Below are positions 8,359 to 18,700 of a stretch of DNA of 39,363 nt, in pieces; the first letter of the stretch is position 1; the number at the start of each line of letters is the position of its first letter. The stretch is from UBA8403 sp964455155 (GTDB lineage Bacteria > Bacteroidota > Bacteroidia > Cytophagales > Amoebophilaceae), in assembly GCA_964455155.1 (NCBI GenBank), contig CAYVYH010000007.1, positions 1-39,363 of the forward strand, written 5' to 3'. A program made the position numbers and the translations under genes. The notes beneath the pieces are model-generated. The model was not told where the DNA came from and did no database searches. It saw only the letters and a list, made by a program, of their open reading frames with translations.

Positions 8359-9732
8359 TTGCAAAGCCCCCACCAAGAAGCACCTATTGTCGCTTTGGCT
8401 ACACCACCCGGTAGCAGCGCCATTGCAATCATCCGACTCTCTGGTGCGGGTGTGATCGAACTTACCAATCAGGTTTTTAGAGGCAAGGACCTGACACAGC
8501 AAGCCTCTCATACCGTTCATTTTGGCACCATCTATGACCAGAAGGAGATACTAGACGAAGTACTGGTCTCTATCTTCAGAACACCCAAGTCTTTTACCCG
8601 AGAAGATACCGTAGAAATATCCTGTCATGGCTCTGGCTTCATTGTACAGCGCATCATACAGCTGTTGATACTGCGTGGAGCGCGTCTAGCAAAGCCGGGA
8701 GAATTTACACTACGCGCTTTCTTGAATGGCAAACTGGATTTGGCACAAGCAGAGGCGGTAGCCGACCTTATCGCCGCTGACTCGTCCGCAGCACACCGCA
8801 CAGCCCTGCAGCAAATGAGAGGTGGGTTTTCCTACAAAATCGAACAACTTCGAGAAAAACTGGTTCACTTCGCCTCTATGTTGGAGTTAGAGTTGGACTT
8901 TTCGGAAGAAGACGTTGCCTTTGCTGACAGAGATGCCTTAAAAAGACTTGTCCAAGAACTTTTATCACCCATGGTGCAACTCATACAAAGCTTTGCACTC
9001 GGCAATGTTATCAAGAACGGCGTCACTACCGTGATTGCTGGCAAGCCCAACGTCGGTAAGTCCACTTTGCTCAATGCGCTGCTCAACGAAGAGAGAGCTA
9101 TCGTCTCTAACATCCCTGGTACCACACGTGACTTGATTGAAGCTGAGCTTAACATCGAAGGTGTGCATTTTAGATTCATAGATACTGCCGGGCTACGCAG
9201 TAAGACAGCCGACACGATAGAGGCCATAGGCATCGCCAAGACCAAAGAACAACTCCAAAAAGCCACTCTTATCATCTATCTCTTTGACCTGGCCACTGAG
9301 ACGTTATCTGATATCCGGAAGACGGTCCGGCGGCTCGAGTCATCGGCCGTTCCTTACGTCAAAGTGGGGAACAAAATAGATATTGCACCTCCTGATTTGT
9401 TAGCAATATTGCAGCGAGAGGATTTCGTACTCATCTCGGCTGCGCAACAACAAAACGTGCCCCTACTCAAATCACGGCTTCTAGCGTGTGTGACACTAGA
9501 CCAATTGCCAAAGACAGATACCATTGTAGTCAATGCCCGGCATCATGAGCGTTTGACCAAAAGCAAAGAGGCCTTAGAGGATGTATTACAGGGCATAACG
9601 AGCAACATCACCCATGAACTGCTGGCACAAGACGTCCGTAGAGCGCTCCATCATTTGGGGGAAATTACAGGAAAAGTAATCACAGAGGAACTGTTGGATA
9701 ACCTTTTTTCTAAGTTTTGCATCGGCAAGTAG
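8359..9732 (+). CDS. mnmE: tRNA modification GTPase MnmE
   Basis: With MnmG it makes the cmnm5 modification of U34 in tRNAs. The N-terminal tetrahydrofolate-binding domain is recognised by IVALATPPGSSAIAIIRLSG (residues 10-29) and the stretch around 115-140 (FTLRAFLNGKLDLAQAEAV). The G domain sits in the helical domain: G1 GKPNVGKS at 228-235, TTRD at 255-258, DTAG at 275-278 and NKID near 340. The essential C-terminal FCIGK with its Cys is intact. The start is taken as TTG at 8359, because no ATG or GTG lies at the family's usual N-terminus. Length 457 is normal. Confidence 0.97.
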   Translation: MQSPHQEAPIVALATPPGSSAIAIIRLSGAGVIELTNQVFRGKDLTQQASHTVHFGTIYDQKEILDEVLVSIFRTPKSFTREDTVEISCHGSGFIVQRIIQLLILRGARLAKPGEFTLRAFLNGKLDLAQAEAVADLIAADSSAAHRTALQQMRGGFSYKIEQLREKLVHFASMLELELDFSEEDVAFADRDALKRLVQELLSPMVQLIQSFALGNVIKNGVTTVIAGKPNVGKSTLLNALLNEERAIVSNIPGTTRDLIEAELNIEGVHFRFIDTAGLRSKTADTIEAIGIAKTKEQLQKATLIIYLFDLATETLSDIRKTVRRLESSAVPYVKVGNKIDIAPPDLLAILQREDFVLISAAQQQNVPLLKSRLLACVTLDQLPKTDTIVVNARHHERLTKSKEALEDVLQGITSNITHELLAQDVRRALHHLGEITGKVITEELLDNLFSKFCIGK

Positions 9733-9825
9733 TACAACAATGCTTACCAATCGCTTTTGTTTTTCCGTAGCAACCTTTATATTTGGCCGCTTATTAGGAA
9801 CCATTCTACAGGTTATCTCTCCCCC

Positions 9826-10842
9826 ATGGAAAATATAATGCCTTTAAAGGCACTACTAAGTTCCCCCAAGCGCATCATTATCACCTTACACCAGCGTCCT
9901 GATGCGGATGCCTTAGGGACTGGATTAGGGTTAGCTGCTCTGCTCAAAAAGTACCAGCACCAAGTACACGTGATCGCACCCACAGCATACCCAGCCTTTC
10001 TTGACTGGCTACCAGGTGCATCCGAGGTAATCGTCTTTGCTCAGGGGCAACAGGAAAAATCTCTTGAGCTCTTGAACAAGGCTGATGTCATATTCTATGT
10101 GGATTTTCCCACGCTGAATCGGCTTCACGAAATGGAACCAGCAGTCAAGAATACCGCTGCCACCAAGGTGGTCATAGACCACCATCCGACGACAGAAGTA
10201 TTTGGCGATCTGGTTTTTCGAGAGCCGAAAGCGGCGGCGGCAGCCGAACTCTTGTATGAGCTCATAGAAGCGTTAGATGCACAGGCACTGGTCGATCGAG
10301 AAATTGCCGAGTGTCTCTATGCCGGTATCATGACCGATACGGGTTCGTTCAAAAATCCTAATACCACGCCCAGAACACACAACGTAGCAGCCAAATTGCT
10401 GCATCACGGCGCAGACGCAACCAAAGTGAGTAGGCTGGTCTATGAAAGCAATTCTTTGAATAAGCTCGCGTTTCTGGGCTTTGCCTTGAGCCATCGATTA
10501 GTAGTACTTCAGGAATACAACACTGCCTATTTTTTCATTAGAAGGGAAGATTATGAGAAGTACCACTTGCAAACAGGTGATACGGAAGGGCTTGTTAATC
10601 AAGCACTCTCAGTACGCGGTATTGTGTTAGCTGCTGTCATCAAGGAAAAAAAAGACGCCGTACGCCTTTCCCTAAGATCTGCAGGGGAAGTGCCTGTGAA
10701 CCTATGGGCTCAAGAGTACTTTGAAGGAGGTGGGCACAAGAACGCTGCGGGTGGTATATCTCACCTCACGCTAGAAGAAACAATAGCTAAATTTGAAAGC
10801 CTAGTCAAAGCCAAGAAGGAAGTGTTAAACCCCAGCTTATGA
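9826..10842 (+). CDS. DHH/DHHA1 phosphoesterase, NrnA-like
   Basis: Likely a Mn-dependent phosphoesterase of the NrnA family (oligoribonuclease and/or pAp phosphatase or cyclic-dinucleotide-linear product hydrolase). The DHH domain shows LHQRPDADALGTG near the start, a DFP element, the signature VVIDHHPTTE, and a MTDTGSF metal-binding motif. The DHHA1 domain ends in GGGHKNAAGG. Start: ATG at 9826 (MENIMPLKAL) is preferred; ATG 9838 is also possible, and an upstream TTG at 9757 would add an unlikely extension. The stop overlaps the start of the next gene (ATGA at 10839-10842), so the two are translationally coupled. Substrate cannot be decided from sequence alone. Confidence 0.9.
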   Translation: MENIMPLKALLSSPKRIIITLHQRPDADALGTGLGLAALLKKYQHQVHVIAPTAYPAFLDWLPGASEVIVFAQGQQEKSLELLNKADVIFYVDFPTLNRLHEMEPAVKNTAATKVVIDHHPTTEVFGDLVFREPKAAAAAELLYELIEALDAQALVDREIAECLYAGIMTDTGSFKNPNTTPRTHNVAAKLLHHGADATKVSRLVYESNSLNKLAFLGFALSHRLVVLQEYNTAYFFIRREDYEKYHLQTGDTEGLVNQALSVRGIVLAAVIKEKKDAVRLSLRSAGEVPVNLWAQEYFEGGGHKNAAGGISHLTLEETIAKFESLVKAKKEVLNPSL

Positions 10843-11810
10843 AGTATAAAAGACGGCTATCCTATCTTGCAGCACTGATTGGCCTTCTTGTTATCACCGC
10901 TCTTGCACTTTCACTTAGAAACTACTACCGCGGCTCTTTCACAGAGACTGCCACAGGACTTCAGTACCAAGTAATCAGGGAAGGCAAAGGTCCCTGCCCT
11001 CAAGAAGGGGATATGCTCCTGCTCGACGTGTGTTACAAAACTGAGAAAGGAGTTGTGCTATTCAGCACCGCCGATCAGGAATTTCCCATGGCATTACCAT
11101 ACTCTGAGAGTACCGTCAACACAGACGGTGGCTTCCTGGAAGCTATCGGTATGCTTCAAAAGGGAAGTAGCATCGTGTGTAAATTAGACATAGAAAAGGT
11201 ACTGGGTGGTAACCTGGAGTACATAACCGCTCAGTATGGATTGAAGAAAAACGAGAAAATATTTTTGCACCTCCAGCTACAAGATATCATGCCAGAAGAG
11301 ACGTATAAAAAGTGGGAAACTGAACAAATCGCTATGCTACAAAAAAGGAATCAAGAGAAAGCCGCGCAGCAACTCAAAGCAGATGCTGAAGTCATTGTCA
11401 ACTACCTAAAAAGAAATAACATTGAGGCCCGGTCTACCGATTCGGGGTTGTACTACGTCATCGATACCCCTGGCCAGGGCGCACAGCCCAAGCCAGGAGA
11501 CAGGGTCAAGGTGAATTATACGGGGAGGCTTCTAGATGGCAAGGTATTTGACACGAGCCTGGCAGATATAGCCAAACAGCATGGCATGTATGACCCAGAA
11601 AGAGCTTACGAAGCCATAGCGTTTCAGTTGGGTGTAGGGCAAGTTATCAGAGGATGGGACGAAGGCATTATGTGCCTGCGCCAAGGAGCAAAAGCACGCC
11701 TATTCATCCCCTCTACTTTGGCTTACGGAAGTCGAAGTGTAGGCAATGGTTTAATTCCGGCCAATGCTATCCTCATGTTCGATGTAGTCCTCATGGATAT
11801 TCAGGGATAA
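10839..11810 (+). CDS. Membrane-anchored FKBP-type peptidyl-prolyl isomerase, two FKBP-like domains
   Basis: Residues 1-10 are basic and residues 11-26 form a single hydrophobic segment, so the protein is anchored or exported to the envelope. The first FKBP-like domain (about 38-150) is diverged and lacks clear catalytic residues. The second (about 203-323) is a good FKBP: KPGDRVKVNYTGRLLDGKVFDTS, FQLGVGQVIRGWDEGI, LFIPSTLAYGSR, and IPANAILMFDVVLMDI. A charged helix (about 151-190) joins them. It overlaps the upstream phosphoesterase gene by four bases. The role is folding of envelope proteins; gliding-type lipoproteins of Bacteroidota with similar layout exist, but I do not assign a specific symbol. 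Confidence 0.92.
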   Translation: MKYKRRLSYLAALIGLLVITALALSLRNYYRGSFTETATGLQYQVIREGKGPCPQEGDMLLLDVCYKTEKGVVLFSTADQEFPMALPYSESTVNTDGGFLEAIGMLQKGSSIVCKLDIEKVLGGNLEYITAQYGLKKNEKIFLHLQLQDIMPEETYKKWETEQIAMLQKRNQEKAAQQLKADAEVIVNYLKRNNIEARSTDSGLYYVIDTPGQGAQPKPGDRVKVNYTGRLLDGKVFDTSLADIAKQHGMYDPERAYEAIAFQLGVGQVIRGWDEGIMCLRQGAKARLFIPSTLAYGSRSVGNGLIPANAILMFDVVLMDIQG

Positions 11811-11959
11811 TACAGCAGGTTTTATAAACTGGGAAAGAGGGAGGACGCCTGTTTTTTTGCTGTTGTATGTCTCTTTGGAGATTACGAGAGACCGCGTGAC
11901 GACCGAGCCGGGCGTAAGATCTAGACAGACGAAAAAAGAGGAAAGAAAAAAAGAAGAAG

Positions 11960-12032
11960 TGGTGATGAGTGGACTTGAACCACCGACTCACGGATTTTCA
12001 GTCCGATGCTCTACCAACTGAGCTACATCACC
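11960..12032 (-). tRNA. tRNA-Phe (anticodon GAA)
   Basis: A 73-base cloverleaf on the minus strand. The acceptor stem GGTGATG pairs with CATCACC, followed by discriminator A; the CCA is not encoded. D-loop TAGCTCAGTTGGTAGAGC and T-loop TTCAAGT are canonical. The anticodon loop reads CTGAAAA with GAA at positions 34-36. The outermost anticodon-stem pair looks like a U-U mismatch. It lies after the FKBP gene in opposite orientation. Confidence 0.97.
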
Positions 12033-12201
12033 GTATACACGTACGACAACAAGTTATACAAATCTAGAGAATTAACCTTTTTACCGCAACCAAAAGTGTC
12101 GAGGATATAATGCGTTAGTCCCGTGCGCGCTTTAGGTCCAAATGGTTAGAAAATATAGTAGATTGCGCATGCAGTATTAAGCAACCAAGCACTACCAGGT
12201 T

Positions 12202-12690
12202 ATGTACATTCCCTTTCATCAACTATCCGGCGAAGCACACGTCTGGGTCTACCAAGCCAGCCGCCCCTTTGGGCAAGAAGAGAAGGCCACGGTCCTGCAA
12301 AAAGTCCAGGAGTTCTTAGAGCAGTGGGCCTCACATGGCCGCCCCCTGCAATGTAGCGCGGAGATACTGTATGATCAATTTCTTATCCTGGCTGTGGACG
12401 AGAGCTTTCAAAGTGCCACAGGGTGTGCTGTAGATGCTTCTGTACAGTTTATTCGTACACTAGAGCAGATCTTTCAGGTAGACTTGCTAGACAGAGCCCA
12501 TGTCGCTTTTAGACAAAGTGGGGATAATTTTTTAGTTCCATTGAGCCAGCTCAAAGATAGCATACAGCAAGGGGCTATCTCAGAAGACATGCTCACCTTC
12601 GACAACACCATCACTAAAAAGACAGAAATAGTAGATAAGTGGTTGGTTCGTGCCGGAGAATCTTGGCTCGGTAAGTACTTTCCTAAGTAG
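12202..12690 (+). CDS. Conserved Bacteroidota protein of unknown function
   Basis: A 162-residue soluble protein. It begins MYIPFHQLSGEAHVWVYQASRP and contains the conserved run FLILAVDESFQSATGCAVD near residues 65-84 and a Cys-Asp-Ser pattern. I recognise this as a family widespread in Bacteroidota that is often labelled 'ABC transporter ATPase' in databases, but no Walker A or ABC signature is present, so that label is not supported here. No signal peptide or membrane segment. Function unknown. Confidence 0.85.
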   Translation: MYIPFHQLSGEAHVWVYQASRPFGQEEKATVLQKVQEFLEQWASHGRPLQCSAEILYDQFLILAVDESFQSATGCAVDASVQFIRTLEQIFQVDLLDRAHVAFRQSGDNFLVPLSQLKDSIQQGAISEDMLTFDNTITKKTEIVDKWLVRAGESWLGKYFPK

Positions 12691-12732
12691 CAATGCTAGC
12701 CCACGCCCTGCGTGTACGTGATAAGGCGAGAT

Positions 12733-13323
12733 TTAACTTGATTCCTGTTCCTCTGCGCTTTGTAAGCCGGCCACACCACCCGATACAATGAACTTCATAA
12801 CCTCCGTACTGGCAATGTCTAAAGGGGTGACGGCATCCTTGGGGAGAATAAATAAGTCACCTGAGAAATTGTAAGAATGCGGGACGTATACCGCGATACT
12901 TCCCGGTAAGTTGATGGCTTTTAGCTCTCTCTGTGTCACAAAACCCAGTTTTTTCAGCTCCGCCTCCTTGTTGATTACTACCAATACAGGCTTATCAAAT
13001 CTCCTTTTATTGCCCACAAAGGCAGAGGTTAACTCCTTGAGAGAAGAATAAACGGTACTGACCAGTGGTAGCCTAGTAATCAAGCTTTCCGTAAGGTCGA
13101 AGGCAGACCTGACCAGCAGGGTAGAACCCAAATAACCAAGAAAAGTGATAGAGGTCAGCAAAATAGCAATTCCCAAGCCCGGAATCTTAATTTTTATCAA
13201 CCCGTCGATAAAATGCAAGGCGAGCAGAATAAGATAGGCCGTCAGTACAAAGGGGACTACTAACAACAACCCCCGCATGAAATATCCAAGCAGATCACGC
13301 AACAGTTCCTTATTGAGTTGCAT
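12733..13323 (-). CDS. DUF502 family inner-membrane protein
   Basis: 196 residues with two clear membrane segments (about 15-38 and 48-70) and a soluble C-terminal part. The motif region RLPLVSTVYSSLKELTSAF at roughly residues 82-100 and the later IAVYVPHSYNFSGDLFILPKDAV stretch with an acidic tail are typical of DUF502 proteins. These are found in many bacteria; the role is unknown, membrane location is predicted. It is convergent with the upstream gene at 12202 and shares strand with the DUF4199 gene 186 bases upstream. Confidence 0.9.
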   Translation of the reverse strand: MQLNKELLRDLLGYFMRGLLLVVPFVLTAYLILLALHFIDGLIKIKIPGLGIAILLTSITFLGYLGSTLLVRSAFDLTESLITRLPLVSTVYSSLKELTSAFVGNKRRFDKPVLVVINKEAELKKLGFVTQRELKAINLPGSIAVYVPHSYNFSGDLFILPKDAVTPLDIASTEVMKFIVSGGVAGLQSAEEQESS

Positions 13324-13508
13324 AATGGCAGCTGTTTTGCTTAGAATTTAGTGCATATAAAAATATTCTACAACTCACCCGCACCTTTTAGGGATCGAGA
13401 TACATCAAGCGAAAGCTTACGAATGTACCCCTTGTACCCCACGTGCCCCCAGAAAAAGAAACACACATGCAGCGACAGTAAAGAGGTGTAGGCCCCATAG
13501 AGGCATAG

Positions 13509-14003
13509 CTATGACGATGTCGTCTTTTTAGGATACTTGGAGAAGGCGGCAATGACCAATGCAAATGCAAAGCCCAGCAGCACAGTACTAACTAGGATAC
13601 CGATCGCCAAAACCTCTGGTGGCATGCGCTGTATAGTCTGCACTACTTCTTCAACAGAAGCTTCCTCTATACCTTTCTGCCGCAACGACTCTTGTACACT
13701 CTGGGCTAGTTGTGATATCAGGGAAGCATCTACCAATTTGGTATACAGGTAAATAGGGCATGCGTTCACCAGGCCTACAAATGCGACACTAATGAGCCCC
13801 AACTTAACGCCCTGCTGGTAAGTCATCAAACCATGATTGGCTTCCTTATAGCAATAATGCCCAAAGTAAATCCCCAATACGAGCACCACATAGTATAGGT
13901 TATTCCATGATAAGCGCTGCAGTCCCATCAACGAAATGACTAGTCCACAGGCAATAAACCCTAGCACAATAATAAGCCCACTCTTGATGCCAATACGCCA
14001 CAT
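13509..14003 (-). CDS. DUF4199 family membrane protein
   Basis: 164 residues with four hydrophobic segments (about 8-27, 35-50, 67-88 and 135-157), and a polar loop between the third and fourth that is predicted to be helical (QSVQESLRQKGIEEASVEEV). Topology, size and the phylum-restricted pattern with a conserved KEANHGLMTYQQGVKLG segment fit DUF4199, a Bacteroidota family of unknown role. It starts at ATG 14003 and ends in a basic tail. Confidence 0.8.
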   Translation of the reverse strand: MWRIGIKSGLIIVLGFIACGLVISLMGLQRLSWNNLYYVVLVLGIYFGHYCYKEANHGLMTYQQGVKLGLISVAFVGLVNACPIYLYTKLVDASLISQLAQSVQESLRQKGIEEASVEEVVQTIQRMPPEVLAIGILVSTVLLGFAFALVIAAFSKYPKKTTSS

Positions 14004-14054
14004 ATCTTTTGTAATGATGTGCTAAAACTGCTTGTAGATGGTACCTTCAAGTTC

Positions 14055-14522
14055 TCACGATACCTGATCACGCCGCATAGTTCTTTCTACCTCTCTTTCC
14101 TTCATACTCTGTCGCTTGTCATGGAGCTTTTTCCCTTTGGACAAGGCAATCTGCAGTTTAGCTAACCCTCGCTCATTGATAAAGAGCCGGACAGGAATAA
14201 TTGTCAGTCCTTTTTCCTTGTTACGTAGGAGCTTTTTGAGCTCTCTTTTATTCAAAAGGAGTTTTCGTTCCCTATTTTCAACATGGTTATAGATATTACC
14301 CTGTTCGTACGCCGCAATGTGCATACCCTTAACCCAAAGTGCTCTTTCAGCAAAGTAGCAATAGGACTCCTGTAGGCTCACCTTTCCAACTCTGATAGAT
14401 TTAATCTCTGTGCCAGTCAAGACCATCCCTGCCGTATACTGATCTAGGAACGTATACTCAAAACTCGCCCGCTTGTTTTTAATGACGATGCTCTTTGCTG
14501 CTTTCTTGCCCTGTATGGCCAT
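14055..14522 (-). CDS. smpB: SsrA-binding protein SmpB
   Basis: Binds tmRNA and brings it to stalled ribosomes. The start is set at ATG 14522 (MAIQGKK) or the adjacent ATG 14525; the open frame runs further upstream to 14777, but that extension is not family-like and overlaps tsaD. Key regions: NKRASFEYTFLDQYTAGMVL, LTGTEIKSIR near 36-45, LQESYCYF, and HIAAYEQGN. The basic tail (SKGKKLHDKRQSMKERE) is the part that enters the decoding site. Length 155, normal. It lies 172 bases after tsaD on the same strand. The tmRNA gene itself is not in the window. Confidence 0.96.
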   Translation of the reverse strand: MAIQGKKAAKSIVIKNKRASFEYTFLDQYTAGMVLTGTEIKSIRVGKVSLQESYCYFAERALWVKGMHIAAYEQGNIYNHVENRERKLLLNKRELKKLLRNKEKGLTIIPVRLFINERGLAKLQIALSKGKKLHDKRQSMKEREVERTMRRDQVS

Positions 14523-14694
14523 CATATGGAGTGACTGTGTCGACAGATAAGCCAGAAACGTACAAACAAGTCGGCTTCTTTTAACTAAGAAATAGGCTAC
14601 ACAGACTTCCCACCGTGCACTGTATCCTTGACAGCAAGTGCCGACACCAACATCAGCAGTTGGCGGGCGGCAATTTACCATGCAAAGAGGCATC

Positions 14695-15708
14695 CTACAA
14701 AGGCATCCTGGGTCTAGCAGTTGCTTTAAAGTTGCAAAAGTCACCCGATAGGTATTGGTAATGGGCTGTGATAGCAATCATGGCTGCGTTATCCGTACAA
14801 TAGGCCAACTGTGGGATAAACACTGCCCACCCCTCCTGTCTGGCCAAATGCTGTAACCGACTTCTTAGACCCGAATTAGCGGCCACACCACCTGCTATGG
14901 CAATGGTTGTAATGCCTGTTTGGGAGACAGCTTTCTTGAGTTTATCGAGAAGCATGCCGATCAGAGTAGCCTGAATACTCGCACAAAGATCATTTCGGTG
15001 TTTAGCCACAAACTGGACGTCCTTTTTTTGGCGTTCGTTGAGCAAATGGAGGAAGGCCGTTTTGATACCACTAAAAGAAAAGTTGAGGTGAGGCATGTTG
15101 GTGGCTGGGAATTGAAACCTGTGTGGATCGCCCTGTTGTGCGTAACGATCAATGAGTGCCCCTCCAGGATAAGGAAGACCCATGAGTTTGCCTATCTTGT
15201 CGAACGCTTCTCCTATGGCGTCATCTTGTGTTTCCCCAATGATCTCCATACACATGTGGTCCTTAGCCAGGATGAGCTGAGTGTGCCCACCACTTACGTT
15301 TAAACCGAGTAGCGGGAAAGTAGGATAAGGCGCTTCTATAAAATTGGACAAAATATGAGCACGCATATGATGCACGGCGATGATCGGAATATCCAGCGAA
15401 AAAGCAACAGCTTTGGCAAAGGAGGCGCCTACCAGCAATGCGCCTAGTAGCCCTGGTCCTTGCGTGAAAGCAACCGCATCTAGCCCAGGAAGGGTAGTGT
15501 TGGCTTCTTTCATCGCTTGCTCAACTACAGTAATAAGGTGCTGTTGATGTGCACGAGCAGCCAACTCAGGGACGATACCCCCGTATTGTGCATGCACTGC
15601 TTGGGTAGCCACTACGTTGCTTACTATCTTGCCGCCACAAATAATCGCTGCTGCAGTCTCATCACACGAGGTCTCAATCGCCAATATAACCGAATTATTC
15701 CCTTGCAT
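14695..15708 (-). CDS. tsaD: tRNA N6-threonylcarbamoyladenosine transferase TsaD
   Basis: Transfers the threonylcarbamoyl group to A37 of ANN-decoding tRNAs, with TsaB and TsaE. The ASKHA fold begins ILAIETSCDETAAAI. The metal-binding HMRAH (HxxxH) lies near residues 113-117, followed by LNVSGGHTQL near 138. FDKIGKLMGLPYPGG and SFSGIKTA are intact, and AIAGGVAANSGLR marks the second lobe. Length is 337. The start codon at 15708 faces the TamB-like gene, whose proposed ATG lies only 6 bases away on the other strand, so the two promoters must lie inside each other's coding region. Confidence 0.97.
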   Translation of the reverse strand: MQGNNSVILAIETSCDETAAAIICGGKIVSNVVATQAVHAQYGGIVPELAARAHQQHLITVVEQAMKEANTTLPGLDAVAFTQGPGLLGALLVGASFAKAVAFSLDIPIIAVHHMRAHILSNFIEAPYPTFPLLGLNVSGGHTQLILAKDHMCMEIIGETQDDAIGEAFDKIGKLMGLPYPGGALIDRYAQQGDPHRFQFPATNMPHLNFSFSGIKTAFLHLLNERQKKDVQFVAKHRNDLCASIQATLIGMLLDKLKKAVSQTGITTIAIAGGVAANSGLRSRLQHLARQEGWAVFIPQLAYCTDNAAMIAITAHYQYLSGDFCNFKATARPRMPL

Positions 15709-15713
15709 TGGAC

Positions 15714-18700
15714 ATGCTTAAACAGAGCACGAAGCTAATCAAAAAAAACATAGGCAGCCTTTTAAAATGGCTCTTGGCGATTACGCTCGGCCTATTCATG
15801 AGTACCCTGATCGTACTGCAGTTTCCCTATGTTCAGAACCACTTGTTTGACAAACTGCTACAGCGCCTCAGTCATACCACTCAGTTTGCCGTCACACACC
15901 AACACTTTCAACTCAATTGGCTACACCATGCCTCACTTACTGGACTCACCATCAAAGATCCCCAAGACAACACGATGCTAGCGGTAGACCAACTAACAAT
16001 CAGGGTAAATCCTCTTCAACTACTGATGGGTAGGCGCATAACGCTGAAAAATATTCGTATCCAAGGCGCCCGAGTACGTCTACACAGAAAAGACGATGAA
16101 TCGTGCTATAACATACAGGTCTTACTACAGCGGCTAGCAGGTACCACAGCATCGGCATCTACAACCCGGCAGCCTGTACCGGTTGTCATTGAAAGTGTGT
16201 ATTTGCAAGACACATCATTTTCTATTGATAACCAAAAAACTGCGCTGCTACAAGGTGTATTCGATCCTCAACATTGTACTATTCATCAAATCAGTGCCGA
16301 ACTAGCCAACCTAAAAGTCCACGAAAACACGTTGAGGGTAGACATTCGTCATTTTACAGGTAAACATGCTGATGGGCCACTACAGATCAACCATTTCAGC
16401 ACTTCTCTGGTTGTGGCTCCAGATAACATACAATGCCGAGGGCTGCAGCTGCGCACAGAAGATAGTACGCTAGAGGGAAGTTGCACCCTTATTGATGACC
16501 GCTCTCTACCTTCAGCAGCGTTGATCGATCGTGTGTACATGACAGCACACCTCAGCAGTGCTGTCATTGCTGCTCAAGAGCTTGCTGTCTTGGTCCCTTA
16601 CTTCAAGCAACACAATACTTCTTATCACCTGAGTGGCGTGTTGGATGGCAAACTCAATGATTTTCACATCAAGGATTTGCAGCTGGGGTTTGGCGAACAA
16701 GGAAGTTACTTGCAGAGCTGTCTAAGCCTGCAAGGATTGCCTCATGTGCCTAAAGTTCTATTTAACCTAGACTTGGAAAAGAGTGTTCTGTATACCCAAG
16801 ATCTACGTCCTTATCTAGACGCCCATACCTGCCAACTGCTAGAGAAGTTTAATTGTATGCAAGTGAAGGGGCGTTTCTGTGGCATGTCAACTGATTTTGT
16901 GGCCCAAGCCATCTTTGACACAGACTTAGGCAAGTTGACTACTGACCTGGCATTCCAGATAGATACTGCTTCTAAACGTACTACTTACAAGGGTACCGTT
17001 GTTACCAGTGATTTTGAGTTAGGCACATGGCTAGATCATACGGTTGTGCAGCAACTATCCATGCAGGGACAGATAGATGGAGAGGGCTTCAACTTGGCTA
17101 CCGCACACTTCCAATTAAAAGCCGACATTCATCGGCTTAGTTTCAAGAACTATACCTACAAAAATATCCGGGCACATGGGCACTTTGCTCGATCACTCTT
17201 TCAAGGCAAGCTTATTGTTGATGATCCCCATCTGCAGTTCCAGGCTAATGTAGCCATTGACCTGAACCGAAATGCAGAAAACATTGCCATCAACGGGATT
17301 GTAGACAGGGCTTGCCTACAGGCACTACACCTAACTGAACGTAGTGCTACCCTTAGCACGCAATTGTCTGTTGCCATGCAGGGCCTATCATTAGACACCA
17401 TTAGCGTAGATGCTCAATTGCACCAGGTTTGTTTTGGTTTTGAGAGCAAGGAGCTAAGGTTAAACGCTTTACACATCCGAAAGAAACGAAGTGGCCCGAT
17501 GCACTTGTTAGAAATAGACTCGGCATTGTTTACACTCAAAGCTGAAGGGGACTTTTCCTACGCCAGTCTGGTGAGCGACCTGAACAGATTCATACAAGAT
17601 GATCGATGTCGCTTGAGGAACACGGGAATTCCTTCCCGGAGGGATACATGGCAACCCTGTACATTAACCTATCATCTTCATTGCAAAGACATTAACCCAC
17701 TGCTCCATGTTTTTGGTATTGATGCGCATGTGTCGCCCAACACACAACTTGAGGGCAACTTTTTGCAGCGGGAGGAGACAGCCTTTTCTCTGCGCCTTGT
17801 TGAGATAGCATCTCTCTCTTTCAAAAAAAATACATGGCGTAATACGCATTTAGAACTGTCTGCTAATCGCTCCAAAGATGGCCAGGACATATCAGCTGTA
17901 GTGCAACTGACTTCTCAAGAACAGCAATGGGACACATTCGGTACCACCAAAGACTTGGCTGTAGCGCTTGTCTGGAAAGATGATCAGATCTGCTTCAGCA
18001 GCAACATTGGCCCATCAGAAAGTCCCAAGCAGCTAAGTATACGGGGCACGGCGTTGTTGTTAGACAGCACCATAGAGATTGCATTAATACCCACCCAGGT
18101 AGTGTACGCTGACAATCAGTGGCAGGTACATCCAGCAAATCGCATCATACTCAGCAAATCACGGATAGAGTTCCAAGACTTTATGTTCTACAAAGGGCAA
18201 CAACACATCAGCCTTGGAGGCACATTATCTTCAACCCCTACAGAGGTACTACACCTAACCATTCAAGATTGCGTATTAAGCAACTTCGCTTTTTTGATCA
18301 ACAGGCCCATCACAGGGGTACTCAATGCAACAGCAACGTTACAAGGAACATGGGGTCAGCCCCACATAAACGGCGACATAACCCTCAAAAAGTTTACCAT
18401 TGCACATATTTTGATGGGTGACCTGCATGCACATGCCAACTGGCACCATGCCTCACAGCGATGTAACATAGACTGCCGATTAGATTACCTTCAACAACAA
18501 GTTGTGAAGCTCCAAGGTTGTTATGAACCGCTAAAAAAAGCGGATAGCCTGCAGCTCGTAGCCCACTTCTCTCATACCCCACTTGCTGCCTTAGAGCTTT
18601 TAGCGGCCAATCATTGGTCCCAATTAGCCGGTGAGCTCAGCGGCACCGTCTATATCAGCGGAAGCCCCTCTAGCCCTCAGATTACTGGTGGGGCAAGTAT

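Noticed and set aside
11811..11960. Possible terminator after the FKBP gene (cagg...cctg followed by seven T)
   Set aside because: The stem is only four bases with a loop of nearly 30, so it is not convincing.
14525..14777. N-terminal extension of smpB
   Set aside because: Overlaps the 3' end of tsaD, has unlike composition, and SmpB proteins begin at the MAIQ... region.
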